A stretch of 14,659 nt of DNA, from positions 1 through 14,659 of the forward strand of contig JAEXLC010000330.1 of the NCBI GenBank assembly GCA_023445495.1. The letters run 5' to 3'. The translations under genes and the position numbers were made by a program. The stretch comes from Pseudomonadota bacterium. GTDB lineage: Bacteria; Pseudomonadota; Alphaproteobacteria; Sphingomonadales; Sphingomonadaceae. Shown here one piece after another: positions 6,382 through 13,383 of this stretch. How positions within the stretch are numbered: the first letter of the stretch is position 1; each line of letters begins with the position of its first letter. The notes below the pieces were generated by a model, which saw only the letters and a program-made list of their open reading frames with translations, was not told where the DNA came from and searched no databases.

Positions 6382-7811
6382 TGCCCGATCGCAAGCGGAT
6401 CACGATCGCGGTGCTGGGCCTTGGCGGCCAGGGCGGCGGCGTGCTGGCCGACTGGATCGTCCAGCTCGGCGAGCGAAACGGCTTTGTCGCGCAGGGGACT
6501 TCGGTGCCCGGCGTGGCGCAGCGGACCGGCGCAACCATCTATTATATCGAGATGATTCCGGCCGGTGCGACAGCGCCGGTGCTGGCGCTGACGCCGGTGC
6601 CGGGCGATGTCGATGTCGTCGTCGCGTCCGAGCTGATGGAAGCCGGGCGCGCGATCCTGCGCGGGTTCGTGACCAGGCGGACCGAGCTGATCGGCTCCAC
6701 GCACCGTGTCTATGCGATCTCCGAGAAGTCGGCGATGGGCGATGGCCGGGCGAGCACAGAGCGGATTCTGGCGGCCGCGGGAGAGCGATCGAAGCGGTTT
6801 ATCGGGTTCGACATGGAAGCGGTGGCTGAGCGGACCGGCAGCGTGATCAGCTCGGTGCTGTTCGGCGCACTGGCCGGCAGCGGCGCCCTGCCCTTCCCGC
6901 GCTCGGCCTTCGAGGACGCGATCCGCGCCGGGGGCAAGGCGGTGGAGGCGAATTTGCGGGGCTTTGCCGCTGGGGTCGATGCCGCTCGGGATGGTGTTGC
7001 GGCAAAGGCCGAAGAGTTTCAGGCAGTTGTGCCGACCACCGAGACCGGACGTGCACTGGCCGCGCGGATCGAGGCGGACTTGCCGCATGCGGCGCAATTC
7101 TTTGCGCTGGAGGGCGTGCGGCGGCTGATGGACTATCAGGACGCCGCCTATGCCGGGCTCTATCTCGACCGGCTCGACAGCCTGGGCGGTAATCCGGGGC
7201 TGCTTACCGAGGCGGCGCGGCATCTGGCGCTGTGGATGTCGTATGAGGATACGATCCGGGTGGCCGACCTGAAGGTGCGGGCCAGCCGCTTCGCCCGGGT
7301 GCGCGGCGAGGTGAAGGCGAAGGACGACCAGATCGTCCGGCTGACCGAATATATGCACCCGCGGCTGGAGGAGGTTTGCGAGACGCTGCCGGCCGGCATC
7401 GGCCGACGCATTCTCGCCAGCGAAGGCTGGTCGCGGCGTCTCAAGCCCTTGTTTGCGAAGGGAAGACATGTCGAGACGACCAGCCTGCGCTGGTTCCTGA
7501 TGCTGTCGCTGCTGGCCGGATGGCGGCGCTGGCGGCGAGACACCCTGCGCTACCTGATCGAGCAGGCGCGGATCGAGGAATGGCTGACTTTGGTGCGCAC
7601 CAGCGACGCCGATGTCGCGGTCGAGCTGGTGCGGTGCCAGCGGCTGATCAAGGGCTATGGCGAGACGTTCGAGCGGGGTCTGGGGAACTATCGGCGGATC
7701 GTCGATCGCTATCGGGCCGGCGGGCTGGATGCGGCGGGAATCCGGCGGTTGCGTGAGGCTGCGCTGGCGGATGAGGATGGGGTGGCGCTGGGGGAGGCTT
7801 TGGCTTCGTAA
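6381..7811 (+). CDS. iorB: indolepyruvate ferredoxin oxidoreductase, beta subunit with C-terminal DUF6537-like domain
   Basis: The 476-residue partner of IorA begins with the gamma-type 2-oxoacid oxidoreductase fold (about 6-200): VLGLGGQGGGVLADWI at 11-26 and TSVPGVAQRTGATIYYIE at 40-57 are family hallmarks. Archaeal IorB proteins are only about 200 residues. The extra 270 residues here (about 205-476) correspond to the C-terminal extension known in proteobacterial homologues (DUF6537, recalled from family knowledge), rich in Arg, Leu and Ala and without visible metal-binding motifs. The start ATG shares its A with the iorA stop (TGATG), so translation is coupled; GAGGG lies just upstream. 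It is the last gene of the operon and is followed by a terminator. The complex should act in the cytoplasm with a 1:1 subunit ratio. Confidence 0.92.
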   Translation: MPDRKRITIAVLGLGGQGGGVLADWIVQLGERNGFVAQGTSVPGVAQRTGATIYYIEMIPAGATAPVLALTPVPGDVDVVVASELMEAGRAILRGFVTRRTELIGSTHRVYAISEKSAMGDGRASTERILAAAGERSKRFIGFDMEAVAERTGSVISSVLFGALAGSGALPFPRSAFEDAIRAGGKAVEANLRGFAAGVDAARDGVAAKAEEFQAVVPTTETGRALAARIEADLPHAAQFFALEGVRRLMDYQDAAYAGLYLDRLDSLGGNPGLLTEAARHLALWMSYEDTIRVADLKVRASRFARVRGEVKAKDDQIVRLTEYMHPRLEEVCETLPAGIGRRILASEGWSRRLKPLFAKGRHVETTSLRWFLMLSLLAGWRRWRRDTLRYLIEQARIEEWLTLVRTSDADVAVELVRCQRLIKGYGETFERGLGNYRRIVDRYRAGGLDAAGIRRLREAALADEDGVALGEALAS

Positions 7812-7855
7812 GTGCCCAACCTCCAGGTCGGTATTCAGCCGAATGTGCTTCCTTA

Positions 7856-7891
7856 CTCCCCTCCCTGCAAGGGAGGGGTCGGGGGTGGGTT
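7856..7891. repeat. 36-bp inverted repeat, left arm
   Basis: This arm is the reverse complement of 7972-8007 with 33 of 36 bases matching by hand alignment. It also contains its own perfect palindrome, CCCCTCCCT-GCA-AGGGAGGGG. The two arms flank a REP-like hairpin and an intrinsic terminator between convergent operons. Such C-rich/G-rich units are recalled as common intergenic repeats of sphingomonads. Confidence 0.8.
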
Positions 7892-7895
7892 GCGA

Positions 7896-7913
7896 CCCCG
7901 GCGAAGGCCGGGG
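7896..7913. repeat. REP-like GC-rich hairpin
   Basis: A 7-bp stem, CCCCGGC and GCCGGGG, encloses the loop GAAG. It lies inside the larger inverted repeat, just after its left arm. It is related in pattern to the hairpin at 9-29, which has the core CCCGGC and GCCGGG. Confidence 0.6.
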
Positions 7914-7938
7914 GAGCCCGGCTAACCGGTGGAGATAA

Positions 7939-7971
7939 AGAAAAGACCGGGCATCGAGCCCGGCCTTTTCT
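7939..7971. terminator. bidirectional intrinsic terminator between iorB and nudC
   Basis: The stem core is CCGGGC (7947-7952) and GCCCGG (7958-7963) around the loop ATCGA. Beyond one A-C mismatch the stem continues through an A-run on the left pairing with a T-run on the right. On both strands the hairpin is therefore followed by TTTTCT-type bases. This suits a shared terminator for the plus-strand ior operon ending at 7811 and the minus-strand nudC operon ending at 8044. Confidence 0.85.
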
Positions 7972-8007
7972 AACCCACCCCTAACCCCTCCCTTGCAGGG
8001 AGGGGAA
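7972..8007. repeat. 36-bp inverted repeat, right arm
   Basis: This is the partner of 7856-7891, differing at three positions. A further partial direct copy follows: 7997-8011 (AGGGAGGGGAATCAG) recurs at 8014-8028 with one change. Together with the centre, the pair could fold into one long structure of about 150 nt. Confidence 0.8.
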
Positions 8008-8043
8008 TCAGAAAGGGAGGGGAATTAGAGGGGGAACTGGACG

Positions 8044-8916
8044 CTAGCTCCCCTCGACCCAGGCCGTGAGCAGGGTGTGTGCAATGGCATAGGGCGGCGG
8101 TGCGACGAACGGGGCGTCGGGATCGCGGGCCAGCGCCCTGCGCACATCTTCGCGACTGAACCAGTCCGCATGTTCCAGTTCGTGGACGTCGAGCGTGATG
8201 TCGTCGTTCAGCGCTTCGCCGATACAGGCGACCATCAACGAGGCCGGGAACGGCCAGGGCTGGCTGGCGACATAGCGGACCGCGCCGATGCGGATGCCCG
8301 ATTCCTCGCAGGTCTCGCGGCGTACTGCCTCATCGATCGATTCGCCGACTTCGAGGAAGCCGGCCAGCGCCGAGTAGCGGCCGGGCGGCCAGCTCGGCTG
8401 GCGGCCGAGCAGCGCCATGTCGCCGCGCTCGGCGAGCATGATGACCACCGGCTCGACCCGGGGGAAATGCTCGGCCCCGCAATTGGGGCAGCTCCGCCCC
8501 CATCCCGCATGCGACACCGAAGTGTGCGCGCCGCAATTTCCGCAGAACCGGTTGCGGCCATGCCAGAAGACGAGCCCGCGCGCCGACGCGTAATTGGCGG
8601 CATCGGCCGGCGCGAAGCGATCGAGCATCGCGAACAGCGCCGGCGAGCGGCCCATCGGCACCGGCATGCCCTCGGGCAAGGTCGAGACGAAGCGCGGCGC
8701 GCCCTCCTCATAGCCGAGGAAGAGCAGCTCGCCCTGCGCTTCGCCAAGATTGGTCCAGGTGAGATGGCCATCCTCATCGAGCACCGGATCGAGCCCGTCG
8801 AGCACCAGCAGGCGCGCGCGGGGGTCGGCGAGTGCCGTCGCCAGCAATTCGGGATCGTGGCGAACCCGGTCGGCACGATCGAGCGTGCCGCCGGTGAAAC
8901 CGGGCGTGAGCGTCAC
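8044..8916 (-). CDS. nudC: NAD(+) diphosphatase / NADH pyrophosphatase, Nudix
   Basis: The 290-residue protein hydrolyses NADH to NMNH and AMP, and family members also remove NAD caps from RNA. A divergent N-terminal domain (1-115) is followed by a zinc ribbon with C125, C128, C143 and C146 (CGNCG and CPNCG). The Nudix box runs from G186 to I208 and keeps the G-x5-E-x7-RE-x2-EE-x-G pattern, with Thr in place of the usual hydrophobic residue after RE. Downstream, SQPWPFPAS at 218-226 is the array that distinguishes NADH-specific Nudix enzymes. The start is taken as GTG at 8916, ten bases after the upstream esterase stop; no strong ribosome site precedes it, so coupling is likely and the exact start is uncertain. 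It is the last gene of the mutY operon and is terminated at 7939-7971. Confidence 0.93.
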   Translation of the reverse strand: MTLTPGFTGGTLDRADRVRHDPELLATALADPRARLLVLDGLDPVLDEDGHLTWTNLGEAQGELLFLGYEEGAPRFVSTLPEGMPVPMGRSPALFAMLDRFAPADAANYASARGLVFWHGRNRFCGNCGAHTSVSHAGWGRSCPNCGAEHFPRVEPVVIMLAERGDMALLGRQPSWPPGRYSALAGFLEVGESIDEAVRRETCEESGIRIGAVRYVASQPWPFPASLMVACIGEALNDDITLDVHELEHADWFSREDVRRALARDPDAPFVAPPPYAIAHTLLTAWVEGS

Positions 8917-8926
8917 TTGGTTCGGA

Positions 8927-10210
8927 TCACTTGGCGAGATCGGCGTACACAGCCTTGGAGACCGCGCGCTTGAGCTCGGTATCGCCGAACAGGTTGATCA
9001 TCGCAACGGCGCGCAGCTTGTGGGCCGGATCGACCCAGGCGATCGTGCCCGCGGCACCACCCCAGCCGAAGGTGCCCTTGCCCGGGCCGCCCGGCGCATC
9101 AGCGAGATAGACCGAGCCGCCCGCGCCGAAGCCGAGCCGGGCGCCGGTATCGCTGGTCATGTCGTTGAGCAGCGCGGTGTCGGTGCCCGCCGGCAGCAGG
9201 TCCGACATGGCGAGCGCCACCGTCTCGGGCTTGAGGATGCGCGCGCCGTCCAGCTCGCCGCCGTTCAGCAGCATGTGGAGGAAGCGATCATAGTCGCGCG
9301 CCGACATCACCAGCCCGGCGCCGCCATAGGGGAATTCGGGCTTCTTGAGATAGATCGAGCTGGCCGCCGGATCGGCATCGATCCGCTGGCTGCCCATGAA
9401 CACATAGTTGCTGGCGAAATTGCCGACCTTGTCCGCCGGGACGGTCCAGTAGCTCTGGTTCATCCTGAGCGGCTTGAAGATGCGCGTGTTGACGAACTGA
9501 TCGAACGGCATGCCGCCGGCGACTTCGATCACTCGGCCGAGGATATCGAGGCCGATCGAATAGCTCCACTTGGCGCCGGGCTCGGCGATCAGCGGCAGCG
9601 AGGCGGTGCGGTTGGCGAACTCTTCCAGCGTGTCGGGGCGGGCCGGCGCCATCTGCGCTTCCATCGGCACATTCACCTGGGCCGGGTTGATGCCGAGCTT
9701 GTTATACTCGTCGAGCAGCGGCCCCTTGGTGATGATGTTGTAGCCGAGGCCGGCGGTGTGGGTGAGCAGGTTGCGCACGGTGATCGGCTTCGTCGCCGGG
9801 CGGGTGGTCAGATCCTTCGACGGATCGACCAGCACCTTCATGTCCTTGAACGCCGGGATGAAATCGCTGATCGGCTGGTCGAGCTTGAGCTTGCCTTCCT
9901 GGACCAGGATCATCGCGGCGATGCCGGTGATCGGCTTGGTCATCGAATAGACGCGCCACAGGCTGTCGATATCGGCCTTGTGCGCGGTGGCTTCATTGGC
10001 GACGCGGCCATTGGTGACCACCGTGGCTTCGCCCGGGCCGCGGCCGGTGACGATGACGATGCCGGGCACCTTGCCTTCGGCGACATAGCGCTGGGCAAGC
10101 GCGGTCTCAGCAGCGACCTTGGCCGGCGCGGGCGGGGTGGGCGCCGTCTGCGCGAAGGCGGGCGCGGCCAGTGCCGCCATCCCGAAGCCGAAACCGATCA
10201 CTCCGCGCAT
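8927..10210 (-). CDS. serine hydrolase of the beta-lactamase/class VIII esterase family
   Basis: The 427-residue protein has a signal peptide (hydrophobic 3-20, likely cleavage after AFA at residue 20) and should be periplasmic. It has the beta-lactamase-like fold (PF00144): nucleophile S89 in the SxxK motif SMTK (89-92), LLTHTAGL near 148-155, and Y217 in WSYSIGLDILG as the second catalytic motif. In place of the KTG box of penicillin-binding enzymes it has a WGG motif (W383, G384, G385), which points to class VIII esterases rather than true beta-lactamases. Its ester substrate cannot be inferred. The start ATG at 10210 is set by AGGAGA five bases upstream; longer upstream reading is mutY in another frame. 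It overlaps the end of mutY by 13 bases and lies ten bases before nudC. Confidence 0.9.
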   Translation of the reverse strand: MRGVIGFGFGMAALAAPAFAQTAPTPPAPAKVAAETALAQRYVAEGKVPGIVIVTGRGPGEATVVTNGRVANEATAHKADIDSLWRVYSMTKPITGIAAMILVQEGKLKLDQPISDFIPAFKDMKVLVDPSKDLTTRPATKPITVRNLLTHTAGLGYNIITKGPLLDEYNKLGINPAQVNVPMEAQMAPARPDTLEEFANRTASLPLIAEPGAKWSYSIGLDILGRVIEVAGGMPFDQFVNTRIFKPLRMNQSYWTVPADKVGNFASNYVFMGSQRIDADPAASSIYLKKPEFPYGGAGLVMSARDYDRFLHMLLNGGELDGARILKPETVALAMSDLLPAGTDTALLNDMTSDTGARLGFGAGGSVYLADAPGGPGKGTFGWGGAAGTIAWVDPAHKLRAVAMINLFGDTELKRAVSKAVYADLAK

Positions 10211-11268
10211 AGAAGTCTCCTGAATGTCCGTGCCGCCTTGGCGAAGACTGTCGGCAGGCCGGCCGATTCGAGATCGGCGACCGGCCACCACTCGCCTTCC
10301 ACGGCGGCGCCTGCATGCGCTGCGATTGTTGCAGCCGCAAGAGCCACGTCGAGGTTGAAATGGGTGAAGCCGTGGCTGACGCCTGCATCGAGCAGCTGCC
10401 AGTCGGCGGCGATCGGCGCGTCCGCCAGGCCGGACGGCGAATCGGTCCAGGGTCCGGTGGGCAGCGCGCGCATGCCGCCCAGCAGCCCCTTGTCCGGACG
10501 GCGGACGAGCAGCACCCGGCCACCCTGTTCGAGCCAGAACATCGTGCCGTGGCGCTGGGGCTTGGGAGCCTTTGCCGCCTTGATCGGGAAGCGCTCGGGC
10601 GTGCCGCCGGCGAAGCCCGCGCACTGTTCCCGCAGCGGGCAGAGCAGACATCTGGGCGACCGCGCGGTGCAGATGCCGCTGCCCAGGTCCATCATCGCCT
10701 GGGCGAAATCGCCCGAGCGCAGATCGGGGGTGATCGTGTCGGTGAGCGCGTAGATCCGGGCCTTCGCGCCGGGCAGCGCTTCCTCGAGCGCGAACAGGCG
10801 CGAGACGACGCGCTCGACATTGGCATCGACCACCACCGCGCGCCGGCCGAACGCAATCGCGGCAATTGCCGCGGCGGTATAGCCGCCGACGCCGGGGAGT
10901 TCGCGCAGGCCCTGCTCGGTGTCCGGGAAGTCACCTCGGTGCGCGACTTCGCGGGCGCAGGCGAGCAGGTTGCGGGCGCGGGCATAATAGCCGAGCCCCG
11001 CCCAGGCGGCCATCAGGTCGGCATCCTCCGACGCGGCGAGCGCTTCCACCGTCGGCCAGCGAGTCGTGAACTTGTCGAAATAGGGGATGACGCTGGCGAC
11101 CTGAGTCTGCTGGAGCATCACCTCGGACAGCCAGACGCGATAGGGATCGGGCGCATTGCTGCCGGGCCGCGCGCGCCAGGGCAGGTCGCGGGCGTTACGG
11201 TCGTACCAATGGAGCAGCGCAGGGGCGATTGCGAGGGGGACGATTGTACGGGGGGCGTTGTCGGGCAC
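10198..11268 (-). CDS. mutY: A/G-specific adenine glycosylase
   Basis: The 356-residue enzyme removes adenine mispaired with 8-oxoguanine, a step of base excision repair. The helix-hairpin-helix domain shows LPWR (29-32), catalytic E49 in SEVMLQQTQV, the HhH hairpin LPGVGGYTAAAI (124-135) and catalytic D148 in VDANVERV. The iron-sulfur loop has C200, C207, C210 and C216 with the standard C-x6-C-x2-C-x5-C spacing. The C-terminal Nudix-like 8-oxoG recognition domain (about 240-350) has GLLGGMRALP and FTHFNLDV. Length is normal. The start is GTG at 11268; an upstream in-frame ATG at 11283 is cut off by a TAG at 11277-11275, which confirms the choice. It is the first gene of a minus-strand operon and diverges from dciA with only 27 bp between the starts; I see no clear promoter there. 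Confidence 0.95.
   Translation of the reverse strand: MPDNAPRTIVPLAIAPALLHWYDRNARDLPWRARPGSNAPDPYRVWLSEVMLQQTQVASVIPYFDKFTTRWPTVEALAASEDADLMAAWAGLGYYARARNLLACAREVAHRGDFPDTEQGLRELPGVGGYTAAAIAAIAFGRRAVVVDANVERVVSRLFALEEALPGAKARIYALTDTITPDLRSGDFAQAMMDLGSGICTARSPRCLLCPLREQCAGFAGGTPERFPIKAAKAPKPQRHGTMFWLEQGGRVLLVRRPDKGLLGGMRALPTGPWTDSPSGLADAPIAADWQLLDAGVSHGFTHFNLDVALAAATIAAHAGAAVEGEWWPVADLESAGLPTVFAKAARTFRRLLCAE
10216..10221 (-). promoter_or_regulatory. ribosome binding site deciding the esterase start
   Basis: On the minus strand AGGAGA precedes the ATG at 10210 by five bases. It lies inside the last codons of mutY. With the signal peptide that follows the ATG, it fixes the start of the serine hydrolase despite a much longer open frame upstream. 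Confidence 0.8.
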
Positions 11269-11295
11269 AGGGCCCTATGGCATGGGTTGGCGGAA

Positions 11296-11829
11296 ATGAC
11301 GAAGCCTCCGCGTGCCACGACCCGCCAGCCCAAGCCCGAGCCGCAGCGCGCGCTGCGTGCCCGATCGGTCTCCGAGCTGCTGCCCGATGTCGGCGCGGCC
11401 AGCTTCCGCAAGTTCGGCTTCATCCAGCATTCGATCGTAAGCCGCTGGGGCGAGATCGTCGGCGAGCGCTATGCCCGCGTCTCGATTCCCGAATCGATCA
11501 AATTCCCCCAGGGCAAGCGCGAGCAGGGCGTGCTGAGCCTGATCGTCTCGGGCGCGTTCGCGCCGACGATGCAGCATGTCGCGCCCGAGATCATGGACCG
11601 GGTGAACCGCTTTTTCGGCTATCCGGCGGTGGCGAAGATCGCGATCCGCCACGGGCAGGTCAAAGCCCCCGCAAAAGCCGCGCCGCCGCCCAGCCTCAAG
11701 CCGCTGAGCGAAGCGATGGGCGAGAGCCTGCGCGGGATCGTCGACCCTGAACTCAAGGCCGTGCTCGAGGCGCTGGCCGCCGGCGTCGCCGCGAGCGACG
11801 AGAAGCCCAAGATCGGCCGGATCGACTGA
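11296..11829 (+). CDS. dciA: DciA family protein (DUF721), probable replicative helicase loader
   Basis: The 177-residue cytoplasmic protein carries a DUF721 domain (about 22-122): SVSELLPDVG (24-33), a basic and aromatic stretch with SRWGEIVGERYA (49-60), then VAPEIMDRVNRFFGY (95-109) and AKIAIRHGQ, the family's typical C-terminal motif. DciA proteins deliver the replicative helicase DnaB in bacteria that lack DnaC, and DUF721 proteins of this kind occur next to mutY and smc in alphaproteobacteria. An Ala/Pro-rich linker (122-135) and a short helical tail (136-166) follow. The start ATG at 11296 has a weak GGCGGA upstream. Its stop overlaps the ATG of the first DsbA-like gene (TGATG), so the two are translationally coupled. 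The DUF721 assignment is firm; the helicase role is from the family. Confidence 0.82.
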   Translation: MTKPPRATTRQPKPEPQRALRARSVSELLPDVGAASFRKFGFIQHSIVSRWGEIVGERYARVSIPESIKFPQGKREQGVLSLIVSGAFAPTMQHVAPEIMDRVNRFFGYPAVAKIAIRHGQVKAPAKAAPPPSLKPLSEAMGESLRGIVDPELKAVLEALAAGVAASDEKPKIGRID

Positions 11830-12578
11830 TGCGTATTCCCATGATGCTTGCCGGCGCGGTTGCGCTCGCCCTGGCCGGTGGCGCTTCGGCGCAGCAGGCG
11901 CGCAAGCCGGCGGCCAAGCCCGCCGCCCGCCCGGCCGCCAAGCCGGCTGGCGCGCCGAACTGGACCGCGACGGTTGCGATCACCCCGGAGGGCGGCTTTC
12001 GCCAGGGCAATCCGAACGCGCCGGTGAAGCTGGTCGAATATGGCTCGCGCGGCTGCCCGACCTGCGGGCGCTTCGCCGCCGAGGGCGTCGAGCCGCTGCG
12101 CCGCGACTTCATCGCCACCGGCAAGGTGAGCTATGAATATCGCGATTACCTGATCCACGGCGCGCCCGACCTGGCGATGGCGCTGGTCAACCAGTGCGTG
12201 CCGACCGCGCGCTTCTTCCCGGTGCTCGACGCGCTCTACGCCAACCAGAAGCTGTTCGACGAACGGCTGCACAAGCTGGTCGACGGCCAGCCCCAGCAGG
12301 TCGAGGCGTGGCAGAAGCTGCCGCCCGGCCAGATGGCGACCAAGTTCGCCGAATCGATCGGGCTGATCGCCTTCATGAAGACGCAGGGCCTGCCCGAGGC
12401 GAGGACCCGTCAGTGCCTGGCCGATCCGAAGCTGATCGGGCGCATCGCCAAGACCAATGCGGATGCCGTCAACGTCCATCAGGTGGACAGCACCCCCAGT
12501 TTCATCATCAATGGCCGCAAGGTGCGCGCCTTTACCTGGGAAAGGCTGCTGCCCGAGCTTTGGGCGAACGGCGCCTGA
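11829..12578 (+). CDS. DsbA family periplasmic thioredoxin-fold protein (soluble paralogue)
   Basis: The 249-residue protein has a signal peptide cleaved probably after ASA (residue 21), then a low-complexity Ala/Lys/Pro linker (about 25-41) and a DsbA-like thioredoxin domain (PF13462 type, about 45-245). The active site is CPTC (C76, C79); the cis-proline loop is STPSF with P223. The insertion between is helical. Two more cysteines, C123 in NQCVP and C196 in RQCL, are conserved in the downstream paralogue and may form a second disulfide. It should oxidise or isomerise disulfides of exported proteins. It starts on the dciA stop codon and is followed after 31 bp by its lipoprotein paralogue, with no gap in the alignment of residues 41-249 and about 56% identity by hand count (118 of 209). 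Oxidase or isomerase activity is not decidable from sequence alone. Confidence 0.88.
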   Translation: MRIPMMLAGAVALALAGGASAQQARKPAAKPAARPAAKPAGAPNWTATVAITPEGGFRQGNPNAPVKLVEYGSRGCPTCGRFAAEGVEPLRRDFIATGKVSYEYRDYLIHGAPDLAMALVNQCVPTARFFPVLDALYANQKLFDERLHKLVDGQPQQVEAWQKLPPGQMATKFAESIGLIAFMKTQGLPEARTRQCLADPKLIGRIAKTNADAVNVHQVDSTPSFIINGRKVRAFTWERLLPELWANGA

Positions 12579-12609
12579 CCGAACCGAATATCCTGGAGAA
12601 AGCAGAGCT

Positions 12610-13362
12610 ATGCGTATCAAATTTGCCCTGATCCCGGTGCTGGCGCTGGCCGGCCTGCTCGCGGCCTGCGGTGGCGGCGGCGAGGGCAACGTCACCGCCT
12701 CGGCCCCGGTGAAGGCGGTTACCGCGCCGGCGGGCAAGGCCTGGACCGACGTGATCGTGAAGACCACCGATGGCGGCTATCGCCAGGGCAATCCCGACGC
12801 GCCGATCAAGCTCGTCGAATATGGCTCGCGCAACTGCCCCTATTGCGGGCTGTTCGGCCGCACCGCGCCCGAGCCGCTGCGCAAGAACTATATCTCCACC
12901 GGCAAGGTCAGCTGGGAATTCCGCGACTTCCTGATCCACGGCGCGCCCGATCTCGCCGCGGCTTTGCTCAACCAGTGCGTGCCCGATGAGAGCTTCTTCC
13001 CGGTGCTCGACAAGTTCTTCGAGAACCAGGACACGTTCCTGAGCCGCACCGAGCAGCTGGTGAAGGCCCAGCCGCAGCTGATCCAGCAGCTCCAGCAGAT
13101 GCCGCCGCCCCAGGCCGCGGTCGCCTTTGCCGAGCAGCTCGGCATGATCGACTTCATGAAGCAGTACGGCGTGCCCGAAGCCAAGGCGCGCCAGTGCCTG
13201 GGCGACCAGAAGAAGATCGACGAGATCGCCAAGGTCAATGCCGACGGCGCGACCGTCTATGGCGTGAACGGCACCCCGAGCTTCTTCATCAACGGCAAGA
13301 AGGTCGAGGCCGGCAGCTGGGAACAGCTTGAGCCGCTGCTCAAGCAGGCCGGCGCGCGCTAA
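12610..13362 (+). CDS. DsbA family thioredoxin-fold lipoprotein (paralogue)
   Basis: The 250-residue protein begins with a lipoprotein signal, LLAAC, with lipidation cysteine C20 followed by a Gly-rich tether, so it should be anchored to a membrane on the periplasmic side. The thioredoxin-fold domain (about 45-247) has the active site CPYC (C76, C79), the cis-proline loop GTPSF with P223, and the extra cysteine pair C123 and C196 shared with the upstream paralogue. A Gln-rich helical stretch covers about 153-164. GGAG about 11 bases before the ATG at 12610 supports this start; the longer in-frame extension to 12457 would overlap the previous gene. It lies 21 bp before smc, so the two may share a transcript. 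The pair gives one free and one anchored enzyme; C-P-Y-C differs from C-P-T-C and may tune redox potential. Confidence 0.88.
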   Translation: MRIKFALIPVLALAGLLAACGGGGEGNVTASAPVKAVTAPAGKAWTDVIVKTTDGGYRQGNPDAPIKLVEYGSRNCPYCGLFGRTAPEPLRKNYISTGKVSWEFRDFLIHGAPDLAAALLNQCVPDESFFPVLDKFFENQDTFLSRTEQLVKAQPQLIQQLQQMPPPQAAVAFAEQLGMIDFMKQYGVPEAKARQCLGDQKKIDEIAKVNADGATVYGVNGTPSFFINGKKVEAGSWEQLEPLLKQAGAR

Positions 13363-13383
13363 GACCGGGGCGCGGGGGACGAA

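Noticed and set aside
7812..8043. A small gene or RNA gene in the iorB-nudC gap
   Set aside because: The region is explained by the inverted repeat, the REP-like hairpin and the terminator. No frame with a ribosome site and plausible codon use is present.
8927..10210. True beta-lactamase (antibiotic resistance) reading of the serine hydrolase
   Set aside because: The SxxK motif is shared, but the KTG box is replaced by WGG, which fits class VIII esterases. No resistance context surrounds it.
8750..10753. Plus-strand open frame of 667 codons opposite the esterase, nudC and mutY ends
   Set aside because: It crosses three genes with intact catalytic motifs on the other strand and shows no domain of its own.
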